Source: Flavobacterium sp. RSP15 (GTDB lineage: Bacteria; Bacteroidota; Bacteroidia; Flavobacteriales; Flavobacteriaceae). From it: a stretch of DNA of 64,000 nucleotides. Shown here piece by piece: positions 27,261-34,723 of the stretch; the stretch's first letter is position 1, and every line of letters starts with the position of its first letter. The position numbers and the translations under genes are program-made. The stretch is from contig NZ_RYDL01000002.1 of assembly GCF_003968755.1 (NCBI RefSeq), positions 431,673 to 495,672 of the forward strand. The letters are read 5' to 3'. The notes below the pieces were generated by a model that saw only the letters and a program-made list of their open reading frames with translations, was not told the origin of the DNA and ran no database searches.

Positions 27261-27881
27261 ATGGAAATAGAAAAACTTAAACATACTTTATTTAATGTAA
27301 ATCATCTCTGTTCTCATATTGCATACTCGAGAGCTGAAGTTAAAAAAATAGAATTTGATAAACACAAACAGGTTTATACAGATGTTCACAGATTATTAGA
27401 TATTTATATCTGTTCATTAATAGATGAACTAATAGTCTTTGAGAAATTTGTTAATGAAGAAGATAATTTTTACTTATCTGATACACTATATGCTTTGACG
27501 CCATTAATGGATTACATTAAAAAATTTGATTCGTTAAGGAGTAAGAGAAATAAACTATTGGCTCATCACAATAGAGACAAAAAAAAAGTATTTGCTCCTT
27601 GGTGGAAAGAGCTAGAAGGAAAAAGATTTGCAACCACTAATGAAGAAGAAAGAATGATATTTAGTACGGTCAAATGCATTAATGAAATATTAAAAAAACG
27701 TTTCACTAAAGAACTAAATGAAATCTGGGAAGAATACAACAGAGAAATCGACGAATATGAAAAATATATCACAGAAGCTCCAAGTGTTGACTCATACAAA
27801 GATATTGCGCCAATAATTACAGAAGTTCAAAAAAGAATGAAAGAACAAAATTTCACGTTCACAATAATGAGTAAAAAATAA
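27261..27881 (+). CDS. HEPN-like helical protein of unknown function
   Basis: This 206-residue protein is entirely helical in appearance with no signal peptide or membrane segment. It contains LRSKRNKLLAHHNRD at about residues 92-106: the pattern R96-N-x4-H102 matches the R-x(4-6)-H signature of HEPN ribonuclease-like domains, including the RNKLLAH form common in AbiU2-like and toxin-type HEPN proteins. HEPN proteins often cut RNA in antitoxin or phage-defence systems, but some are inactive. No antitoxin-like gene is adjacent; the only partner is the T5orf172 protein upstream. Codon use is AT-rich like that of the upstream gene. The HEPN assignment is inference from the motif, not a full alignment. 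Confidence 0.6.
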   Translation: MEIEKLKHTLFNVNHLCSHIAYSRAEVKKIEFDKHKQVYTDVHRLLDIYICSLIDELIVFEKFVNEEDNFYLSDTLYALTPLMDYIKKFDSLRSKRNKLLAHHNRDKKKVFAPWWKELEGKRFATTNEEERMIFSTVKCINEILKKRFTKELNEIWEEYNREIDEYEKYITEAPSVDSYKDIAPIITEVQKRMKEQNFTFTIMSKK

Positions 27882-28196
27882 AAGGGCCAGCAGATAAAAT
27901 AAGCACTCAACGATTTGACTCGATCGCGAGGATTTGCAATCCGTGCTCACAAAAATTAGCAACTTTGTCCAATCGAGCGCAGTTGAGATTTAGTTTTAGC
28001 CCTAAAATTATCAAAATTGTTTGATAAACCAGTAAATGATTTTTTTGAATTAGAAGGGAATGAATAAAAGTGTTTTTGTCTCTTTGACAAAATTCCAATA
28101 GATCGATTTTTGCTTAAAGCGTAACTTTCGACCTACGACTTTCAACTTTCGACTTTAATTTATTACTTTCGCACTTCGATTAAAGAAAAGGATAAA
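27882..28196. other. Intergenic repeat mosaic before ileS
   Basis: This 315-base gap holds several repeat-like pieces. GCGAGGATTTGCAATCCGTG (from about 27925) contains the small palindrome GGATT-TGC-AATCC. The inverted copy of the 6385 repeat lies at 27966-27993. A run of near-identical units, CTTTCGACCTACGACTTTC then AACTTTCGACTTT, spans about 28124-28156. No gene is seen. The ileS promoter must lie near the right end (TTACTTTCGCAC at about 28162-28173 is a weak candidate). Confidence 0.5.
27966..27993 (-). repeat. Dispersed repeat, inverted copy of 6385-6413
   Basis: Read on the minus strand: CTAAATCTCAACTGCGCTCG then ATTGGACA, matching 6385-6413 with about four differences. It lies just right of the HEPN-like gene. 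Confidence 0.55.
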
Positions 28197-31100
28197 ATGA
28201 GCACAAAATTTACTGAATACAAAGGACTTGACTTACCAACTGTAGCGTCAGAGGTACTTGATTTTTGGAAGAAGGAAAACATATTCGAGAAAAGTGTAAC
28301 CACTCGTGAAGGAAACATCCCATTCGTGTTTTTTGAAGGCCCGCCTTCGGCAAATGGATTACCGGGAATTCACCACGTAATGGCACGCGCGATTAAAGAT
28401 ATTTTTTGCAGATATAAAACTCAAAAAGGGTTTCAAGTAAAGCGTAAAGCCGGCTGGGATACGCATGGCTTGCCGGTGGAATTAGGAACCGAAAAAGAAT
28501 TGGGAATCACCAAAGAAGATATTGGAAAAACCATTTCCATCGAAGAATACAACGAAGCGTGCAAAAAAACCGTAATGCGTTATACGGATGTATGGAACGA
28601 TTTGACCGAAAAAATGGGCTATTGGGTTGATATGGAAGATCCGTATGTGACCTATAAATCCAAATACATGGAAACAGTTTGGTGGATTTTGAAACAAATC
28701 TACAACAAGGATTTGATGTACAAAGGTTACACTATTCAGCCTTATTCCCCAAAAGCAGGGACAGGATTGTCATCTCATGAAGTCAACCAACCGGGAAGTT
28801 ATCGTGATGTAACGGATACGACTGTTGTGGCACAATTCTTCACCCCAGCCCTCTCCAAAGGAGAGGGAGAAGAGAATGATATTTACAAAGCATTCGGACT
28901 CAACTCCCTCCCCTTTGGGGAGGGTTGGGGTGGGGATTTTTATTTCCTCGCTTGGACGACAACGCCTTGGACATTGCCAAGTAATACCGCTTTGACTGTA
29001 GGTCTAAAAATTGAATATGCTTTAGTAAAAACATTCAATCAATATACATTTCGTCCGGCAACATTGATTTTGGCTAAAAAATTAGTTGCAAAACAATTCG
29101 GGAAAGGGTTCTTTGAAAGTACAGAACCTGCTGATTTTGAAAATTTCAAAGAAGGCGACAAGAAAATTCCGTATCAGGTTTTAGCAGAATGCAAAGGAGC
29201 TGATTTGGTTGATATTCGGTACGAACAACTAATGCCATTGGTGCTTCCGTATCAAAATGCTGAAAATGCTTTTAGAGTAATTTCAGGAGATTTTGTAACT
29301 ACCGAAGATGGAACAGGAATTGTACATACCTCACCTACTTTTGGTGCTGATGATGCAAGAGTAGCAAAAGAAGCTACGCCAGAAATCCCGCCGATGTTGG
29401 TGCTGGATGAAAATGGAACTCCGGTTCCCTTAGTAGATTTACAAGGAAAATTCACCTCACATGTGGGCGAATATGCCGGTAAATATGTGAAAAATGAGTA
29501 TTATAACGATGGCGAGGCGCCAGAGCGTTCCGTAGATGTTGAAATTGCCATTCGATTAAAAGAAGAAAACAAAGCCTTCAAAGTAGAGAAATATGTCCAC
29601 AGTTATCCGCATTGCTGGAGAACCGATAAGCCGATTTTATATTATCCATTGGATTCCTGGTTCATAAAAATCACGGAGGTTAGAGACAGAATGTTCGAAC
29701 TGAACGAAACGATTAACTGGAAGCCACAATCGACTGGAGAAGGACGTTTTGGAAACTGGATAAAAAATGCCAATGACTGGAATTTATCGCGATCCAGATT
29801 CTGGGGAATTCCATTGCCAATTTGGAGAACTGAAGATAAACAAGAGGAAATCTTAATTGGCTCTGTTGAAGAATTATATAACGAAATTGAAAAATCTATC
29901 GCTGCAGGTTTCCAAAAAGAAAATCCTTTTAAAGGTTTTGAAATTGGAAATATGGCTGAATCCAATTATGATTTAGTTGATTTGCATAAAAATGTAGTCG
30001 ATGAAATTACGTTGGTTTCTGCTTCCGGTAAAGCAATGACACGTGAAGCGGATTTGATTGATGTTTGGTTCGATTCTGGTTCCATGCCTTATGCGCAATG
30101 GCATTATCCTTTTGAAAATAAAGATAAAATAGACGCAAACAAGGATTTTCCTGCTGATTTCATTGCTGAAGGAGTGGATCAAACGCGTGGTTGGTTTTAT
30201 ACTTTACATGCCATTGGGACATTAGTTTTTGATAAAGTAGCGTACAAAAATGTAGTTTCTAACGGATTGGTTTTAGACAAAAACGGACAAAAAATGTCTA
30301 AACGTTTAGGCAATGCCGCTGATCCATTTGAAACATTAAAAGAATACGGTCCAGATGCAACGCGTTGGTATATGATTTCGAATGCGAATCCTTGGGATAA
30401 TTTGAAATTCGACTTAGAAGGAATTGCGGAAGTTCGTAGAAAGTTCTTTGGAACCTTGTACAACACGTATTCGTTCTTTAGTTTGTATGCCAATATTGAT
30501 GGTTTCAAATATGAAGAAGCAGAGATTCCATTAAACGAAAGACCTGAAATTGATCAATGGATTATCTCTGAATTGAATACTTTGATAAAAGATGTAGATA
30601 GCTATTATGCAGATTATGAGCCAACGAAAGCGGCTCGAGCAATCTCTGAATTTGTTCAGGAAAATTTGAGTAACTGGTACGTTCGTTTGTGCAGAAGACG
30701 TTTCTGGAAAGGAGAATACGCACAGGACAAAATCGCGGCATATCAAACTTTATATACGTGTTTGTTAACCATAAGTAAACTTGGTGCACCAATCGCTCCG
30801 TTCTTCATGGACAAACTTTACAGAGACTTAACTGTAGCAACACAGTCGGAAAAATATGACAGCGTACATTTGGCCGAGTTTCCAATTTCGGTTGAAAACT
30901 ATGTTAATAAAATGTTAGAGAGCAAAATGCAGAAAGCACAAACCATTTCATCATTGGTTTTATCACTCCGAAAAAAGGAAATGATCAAGGTGCGTCAGCC
31001 GTTGCAAAAGGTAATGATTCCGGTGCTTGACGACAACCAAAGAGTCGAAATTGAGGCTGTTTCTGACCTGATAAAAGCAGAGGTAAACGTGAAGGAAATC

Positions 31101-31649
31101 GTACTTTTGGATGATGCTTCCGGTGTTTTGATAAAACAAATTAAGCCTAATTTTAAGGCGCTTGGACCCCGTTTCGGAAAGGATATGGGGATGATTTCTA
31201 AGGAAATACAGGGGTTTTCTGCAGCACAGATTAGTCAATTGGATAAGGAAGGAAGTCTAAGTATTGTTATTGCAGGAAATACCGTAATTTTAACACAAGA
31301 AGATGTCGAAATTACCTCACAGGATATTGAAGGCTGGTTAGTAGCAAACGCTAACGGAATAACGGTTGCGCTGGATATTACAATTTCACCTGCATTAAAA
31401 CAAGAGGGAATTGCCAGAGAATTAGTAAACAGAATTCAGAATATTCGTAAAGATTCCGGATTTGAAGTTACGGATAAAATTAAAGTGCAACTGAAGAGAA
31501 ACGGACTTTTAGAACAGGCAATTTTAGAAAATGAAGCCTATATAAAATCAGAAACACTAACCAGTGAATTGGTGTTTGCAGATGAAATAACAAACGGTAC
31601 GGAAATAGCGTTTGATGAAATAAAAACAATGATATTAATTTCAAAATAA
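28197..31649 (+). CDS. ileS: Isoleucyl-tRNA synthetase with in-frame repeat insertion
   Basis: This 1150-residue class I aminoacyl-tRNA synthetase joins isoleucine to tRNA-Ile. The HIGH-type motif is present as GLPGIHHVMAR near residue 56. The editing-domain motif is WTTTPWTLP (about 255-263). The KMSKS motif is present (GQKMSKRLGN) and a long C-terminal helical domain follows. Residues about 216-247 (TPALSKGEGE ... SLPFGEGWGGD) are translated from an inverted pair of the same GC-rich palindromic repeat found after batA. They lie in the loop between TDTTVVAQF and YFLAWTTTPWTLP. The frame is kept, and all catalytic motifs are intact, so the enzyme is probably functional with an extra surface loop. 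It is followed six bases later by the DksA-like gene. Confidence 0.97.
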   Translation: MSTKFTEYKGLDLPTVASEVLDFWKKENIFEKSVTTREGNIPFVFFEGPPSANGLPGIHHVMARAIKDIFCRYKTQKGFQVKRKAGWDTHGLPVELGTEKELGITKEDIGKTISIEEYNEACKKTVMRYTDVWNDLTEKMGYWVDMEDPYVTYKSKYMETVWWILKQIYNKDLMYKGYTIQPYSPKAGTGLSSHEVNQPGSYRDVTDTTVVAQFFTPALSKGEGEENDIYKAFGLNSLPFGEGWGGDFYFLAWTTTPWTLPSNTALTVGLKIEYALVKTFNQYTFRPATLILAKKLVAKQFGKGFFESTEPADFENFKEGDKKIPYQVLAECKGADLVDIRYEQLMPLVLPYQNAENAFRVISGDFVTTEDGTGIVHTSPTFGADDARVAKEATPEIPPMLVLDENGTPVPLVDLQGKFTSHVGEYAGKYVKNEYYNDGEAPERSVDVEIAIRLKEENKAFKVEKYVHSYPHCWRTDKPILYYPLDSWFIKITEVRDRMFELNETINWKPQSTGEGRFGNWIKNANDWNLSRSRFWGIPLPIWRTEDKQEEILIGSVEELYNEIEKSIAAGFQKENPFKGFEIGNMAESNYDLVDLHKNVVDEITLVSASGKAMTREADLIDVWFDSGSMPYAQWHYPFENKDKIDANKDFPADFIAEGVDQTRGWFYTLHAIGTLVFDKVAYKNVVSNGLVLDKNGQKMSKRLGNAADPFETLKEYGPDATRWYMISNANPWDNLKFDLEGIAEVRRKFFGTLYNTYSFFSLYANIDGFKYEEAEIPLNERPEIDQWIISELNTLIKDVDSYYADYEPTKAARAISEFVQENLSNWYVRLCRRRFWKGEYAQDKIAAYQTLYTCLLTISKLGAPIAPFFMDKLYRDLTVATQSEKYDSVHLAEFPISVENYVNKMLESKMQKAQTISSLVLSLRKKEMIKVRQPLQKVMIPVLDDNQRVEIEAVSDLIKAEVNVKEIVLLDDASGVLIKQIKPNFKALGPRFGKDMGMISKEIQGFSAAQISQLDKEGSLSIVIAGNTVILTQEDVEITSQDIEGWLVANANGITVALDITISPALKQEGIARELVNRIQNIRKDSGFEVTDKIKVQLKRNGLLEQAILENEAYIKSETLTSELVFADEITNGTEIAFDEIKTMILISK
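28841..28940. repeat. Inverted pair of REP-like palindromes inside ileS
   Basis: The left arm CACCCCAGCCCTCTCCAAAGG (28841 onward, ending AGAGGGAG) and the right arm CTCCCTCCCCTTTGGGGAGG (28905 onward, ending GTTGGGGTGGGGATTTTT) are inverted copies of each other with three differences over 29 bases. They are separated by about 35 bases. Each arm is also palindromic on its own. A third copy lies at 297-337. The layout is that of a bacterial interspersed mosaic element (paired REPs). Confidence 0.85.
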
Positions 31650-31655
31650 TATAAG

Positions 31656-32036
31656 ATGACAGATGAAATTGCAAGATATTCTGATACTGATTTAGCAGAA
31701 TTCAAAGAGATAATCCTCGGGAAAATTAAAAAAGCACAAGCTGATTTAGATCTGATAAAAAGTGCATACATGAATGATTTAAATAACGGAACCGACGATA
31801 CTTCGCCAACTTTTAAAGCCTTTGAAGAAGGAAGCGAAACGATGTCTAAAGAAGCAAACTCTCAACTGGCAATTCGTCAGGAAAAGTTTATTCGGGATTT
31901 GAAAAATGCCCTTTTCCGTGTCGAAAATAAAACGTACGGAGTGTGTAAAGTCTCTGGCAAATTAATCGGGAAAGAAAGATTGAAAATTGTCCCTCACGCT
32001 ACAATGAGTATTGAAGCAAAGAACTTGCAACGATAA
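31656..32036 (+). CDS. TraR/DksA-like protein with degenerate zinc finger
   Basis: This 126-residue protein has the DksA/TraR layout: an N-terminal coiled-coil hairpin (about 10-85) and a C-terminal finger region (YGVCKVSGKLIGKERLKIVPHAT). Family members normally hold zinc with four cysteines as CxxC...CxxC; here only Cys97 remains, while the second position is Ser100 and the later pair is missing. DksA-type proteins bind the RNA polymerase secondary channel and modulate initiation. Flavobacterial relatives with lost cysteines are known to occur, so loss of zinc does not prove loss of function. It sits between ileS and lspA, a conserved neighbourhood in Bacteroidota, and is followed by a terminator. 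Confidence 0.88.
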   Translation: MTDEIARYSDTDLAEFKEIILGKIKKAQADLDLIKSAYMNDLNNGTDDTSPTFKAFEEGSETMSKEANSQLAIRQEKFIRDLKNALFRVENKTYGVCKVSGKLIGKERLKIVPHATMSIEAKNLQR

Positions 32037-32057
32037 ACTACTAGTTAAACAATATTT

Positions 32058-32083
32058 AACGCTCCGTTGGGAGCGTTTTTTTT
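32058..32083 (+). terminator. Terminator after the DksA-like gene
   Basis: Arms AACGCTCC and GGAGCGTT around a GTTG tetraloop, followed by a run of T. It separates the ileS-dksA transcript from lspA. Confidence 0.85.
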
Positions 32084-32094
32084 GATTAAATTGC

Positions 32095-32102
32095 TATTTT
32101 TG
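32095..32102 (+). promoter_or_regulatory. -7 promoter element of lspA
   Basis: TATTTTTG fits TAnnTTTG and lies 19 bases before the lspA start, just after the terminator, so lspA probably has its own promoter. Confidence 0.4.
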
Positions 32103-32121
32103 CGCCATTAAAATTTATAAA

Positions 32122-32721
32122 ATGTCATTACGAAAAGCGTATCTCCTTATTTTTATTTTACTGCTTGTTGATCAAGTCACTAAAATCTACATCAAAACTA
32201 ATTTTATCTTAGGGGAAGAAGTCGAAGTATTCAAATGGTTCAAAATCCTTTTCATTGAAAATGAGGGAATGGCATGGGGAACAGTAATTCCGGGGGTTTA
32301 CGGAAAATTATTTTTAACCCTTTTTAGATTGGTTGCTGTAGGCGGAATTGGGTACTGGCTATGGGATTCTATAGAAAGGAAAAATAGTTCTAACTATCTA
32401 ATTGTTGCCATCTCATTGATTTTGGCAGGTGCTTTTGGGAACATCATCGATTCTGTTTTTTACGGAATTATTTTTGATGACAGTCAGCAAGAAGTGGCTA
32501 CTTTATTCTCAGATCAACCTTATGGAACGTGGTTTCACGGAAGAGTGGTAGATATGTTTTACTTTCCTTTTTGGCATGGAAATTTACCTAGTTGGTTGCC
32601 AATTTGGGGCGGAAAAGAATTTACGTTTTTCAACGCTATTTTTAATGTTGCCGATATGGCGATTTCAACAGGAGTTGGAATCTTGATTTTTTTCAACAAA
32701 AAAGCATTTCATCACGATTAG
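32122..32721 (+). CDS. lspA: Lipoprotein signal peptidase II
   Basis: This 199-residue inner-membrane aspartic peptidase removes signal peptides from prolipoproteins. Four membrane helices are visible. The two catalytic aspartates lie in GAFGNIIDSVFYG (about residue 113) and FNVADMAISTGVG (about residue 183). The N-terminal LLVDQVTKIYIK motif is typical. Like other Bacteroidota versions it is longer than the E. coli enzyme, with an extra periplasmic loop (about 118-160). Several lipoproteins in this window would be its substrates. Confidence 0.95.
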   Translation: MSLRKAYLLIFILLLVDQVTKIYIKTNFILGEEVEVFKWFKILFIENEGMAWGTVIPGVYGKLFLTLFRLVAVGGIGYWLWDSIERKNSSNYLIVAISLILAGAFGNIIDSVFYGIIFDDSQQEVATLFSDQPYGTWFHGRVVDMFYFPFWHGNLPSWLPIWGGKEFTFFNAIFNVADMAISTGVGILIFFNKKAFHHD

Positions 32722-32741
32722 ATTCAACTTTTTTATAACAT

Positions 32742-32781
32742 ACAAAAAGACCTGTTCCTGATTCGAGCAAGTCTTTTTTGT
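32742..32781. terminator. Bidirectional hairpin terminator
   Basis: Arms ACAAAAAGAC and GTCTTTTTTGT with inner TG/CA pairing, between convergent lspA and the small lipoprotein gene. Confidence 0.75.
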
Positions 32782-32786
32782 TTGTA

Positions 32787-32984
32787 TTAATTTTTACTGT
32801 GTCCGGGGGCATATCGTTTAGCGCTTTTCCCGCCATATATTTTTTTTGCTTGACCTGGAGGTAGTTTTTTAGCTTTGTAGGATGATCTGCTGGTTCCGGT
32901 TTGAATGCTGCAGCTTGAAAAGGAAACTGCAAAAAGAATGACCATAACGCTTACGGCAAATCTTGAATTTTTGAATGTTCTCAT
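32787..32984 (-). CDS. Small lipoprotein, 65 residues
   Basis: A lipoprotein signal (RFAVSVMVILFAVSFSSC, lipid cysteine at about residue 25) is followed by a short basic tail with KKLPPGQAKKIYGGKSAKRY and APGH. The tail resembles small Bacteroidota proteins that databases sometimes label quinol oxidase subunit 4, a label I do not think is justified. The tail is rich in Gly, Pro and Lys and may bind cell wall or another polyanion. The function is unknown. It starts 36 bases from the cyclo-ligase gene on the same strand and could share its transcript. Confidence 0.75.
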   Translation of the reverse strand: MRTFKNSRFAVSVMVILFAVSFSSCSIQTGTSRSSYKAKKLPPGQAKKIYGGKSAKRYAPGHSKN

Positions 32985-33020
32985 AAGTTAAGTGAATTGT
33001 ATCAGTTGCAAAAGTACGGA

Positions 33021-33584
33021 TTAAAATTTATAAACTTGATTCGGATTCACACAGTAATCCAGTTGTACATCGCCTTCAAAAACGTCAGTAATCAATTCAT
33101 CGGAGTCAAAAAAGGAAAGTCCAATTTTGATTGCATCCGGTTTGCACTCTGATAAAAATGTATCGTAAAATCCTTTGCCGTAACCCACCCGATGTCCTTT
33201 TTTGTCGAAAGCCAAAAGCGGAACAAAAACCACATCGATTTTAGTAGAAGGAACTTCAATACCATCTACCGGTTCGGGAATGTTATATTCATTTTTTTTG
33301 ATTCGGGTATTATCAGTCAAAAGAAAATGCGTCATCTTTCTGGTGGCAAAATCAGCTTTGGAAACAATAATCTCTTTATCTTTTCCAGATAATATGTGAA
33401 GAATAAATTCTGTATTAACCTCTTTTTGTTCTGTTATGGGAAGGAAAATATGAAAATAGGTTTTCTCCCAAATTGGAATCGCGAGTATTTTATTGGCTAC
33501 TGCCAAACTTTTATCCTCGATTTCATTTTCGGAAAGGAAGTTCCGTAAGGCTTTGTATTTTTTCCGTAAGGCTGTTTTATTCAT
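33021..33584 (-). CDS. 5-formyltetrahydrofolate cyclo-ligase
   Basis: This 187-residue protein matches the 5-FTHF cyclo-ligase (MTHFS/YgfA) family: an N-terminal KTALRKKYKALR, a central VFVPLLAFDKKGHRVGYGKGFYDTFL that binds ATP and folate, and a C-terminal IGLSFFDSDELI. The enzyme converts 5-formyl-THF to 5,10-methenyl-THF using ATP, recycling folate. It is minus strand, in line with the M14-like deacylase gene upstream (33634-34596) with a 49-base gap, so the two may be co-transcribed. Confidence 0.93.
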   Translation of the reverse strand: MNKTALRKKYKALRNFLSENEIEDKSLAVANKILAIPIWEKTYFHIFLPITEQKEVNTEFILHILSGKDKEIIVSKADFATRKMTHFLLTDNTRIKKNEYNIPEPVDGIEVPSTKIDVVFVPLLAFDKKGHRVGYGKGFYDTFLSECKPDAIKIGLSFFDSDELITDVFEGDVQLDYCVNPNQVYKF

Positions 33585-33633
33585 GTTTTATTATTTTGAA
33601 CCGGATGCAAAAGTATGGATTGTATACTCGTAT

Positions 33634-34596
33634 TTAAAGAGAAAGATGGTAGATGGCATCACCCTGGTATACGATGGGCGCATCATTTACATTAAAAATA
33701 TAACCTGAATTGGGTGCTTTTACTTTGTGTTCAACCTTTCCGTAGGGATCAGAAATCGAGCCCAAGAGTTGTCCTTTTGTTACGTAATTACCAATTTTAG
33801 TATGACCGTGAAACATCCCGGAGTATTTGGCTCTGACCCAAACGGATTTTTCTATATAAATGGTTTCTTTTTCAGGGGTTATGGTTTTTTTCTTTGCATT
33901 TAACATCCCCAGATGATGCAATATTCGTTTAGAACCTTCAACTCCTTCCTGTGTGACCGCTTCATCTATGTCAATGGATTTTCCGCCTTCAAACAGCAGC
34001 ATTTTTACCCCCAATTTGTTACATGAATTTCTAAAAGTTCCTGGAATGTTTTTTGAAAACATTGTAAAAGAGGTGTTAAAAATGTCCGATAAGGCTTTCA
34101 GTTCTGGATTATTAGGAACAATACGAATTTGTGGGGCATTGAAGCGACTGGCGCCACCGGAATGAAAATCAATTACATAATCTACATGTGGAATAATTTC
34201 TTTAAGTAAATTATACGCAAACCGGCTTGCAAGTGAGCCCGTTTTACTGCCAGGGAATACCCGGTTTAAGTCCCGTTTGTCTGGAAATTCTCGGGATTGA
34301 TTCACGAATCCAAAGACATTAATCACGGGAATACAGATAATGGTTCCTGTTTTTGGTTTATTGATTTTTTGTACAATCAGCTGGCGTACAATTTCGATCC
34401 CGTTAATTTCATCTCCATGAAGCCCCGCGGTGAATAACACGGTAGGCCCGTTGATTTTTGACCGTTCCACAATTATTGGAATTTTCAGTTTGGTCATGGT
34501 ATGGAGTTTTGCAATTTCCATATTGATGGTTTTGCTGTCTCCCGGTAAGATGGGCTCTTTTAAGATCGTTATGTTTTTAGGTTCTCGTATATTCAT
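33634..34596 (-). CDS. Succinylglutamate desuccinylase/aspartoacylase-family zinc hydrolase
   Basis: This 320-residue protein has the M14-like zinc site: His60 and Glu63 in TAGLHGDEINGIE and a later histidine in YVIDFHSGGASRF. A C-terminal beta domain ends GYIFNVNDAPIVYQGDAIYHLSL, which resembles a biotinyl-lipoyl-like barrel. The family removes acyl groups from amino acid derivatives; the precise substrate is unknown. In other bacteria such genes often accompany RimK-type ligases, but none is present here. The start ATG at 34594-34596 is followed by a normal N-terminus. It is divergent from uvrC. Confidence 0.88.
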   Translation of the reverse strand: MNIREPKNITILKEPILPGDSKTINMEIAKLHTMTKLKIPIIVERSKINGPTVLFTAGLHGDEINGIEIVRQLIVQKINKPKTGTIICIPVINVFGFVNQSREFPDKRDLNRVFPGSKTGSLASRFAYNLLKEIIPHVDYVIDFHSGGASRFNAPQIRIVPNNPELKALSDIFNTSFTMFSKNIPGTFRNSCNKLGVKMLLFEGGKSIDIDEAVTQEGVEGSKRILHHLGMLNAKKKTITPEKETIYIEKSVWVRAKYSGMFHGHTKIGNYVTKGQLLGSISDPYGKVEHKVKAPNSGYIFNVNDAPIVYQGDAIYHLSL

Positions 34597-34680
34597 AGAA
34601 AGTTTAAAGGCTAAATTTAGAAAATTATTCGGGAAGAAATAAGAAGTGCGTCATTTTTCGCTTTTGAAAAATGTTATTTG

Positions 34681-34688
34681 TATTTTTG
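34681..34688 (+). promoter_or_regulatory. -7 promoter element of uvrC
   Basis: TATTTTTG fits TAnnTTTG and lies 35 bases before the uvrC start codon, in the divergent gap with the desuccinylase-type gene. Confidence 0.4.
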
Positions 34689-34723
34689 AAGTGCAAAATT
34701 AAATTAAAAAGAATCAATCTAAA

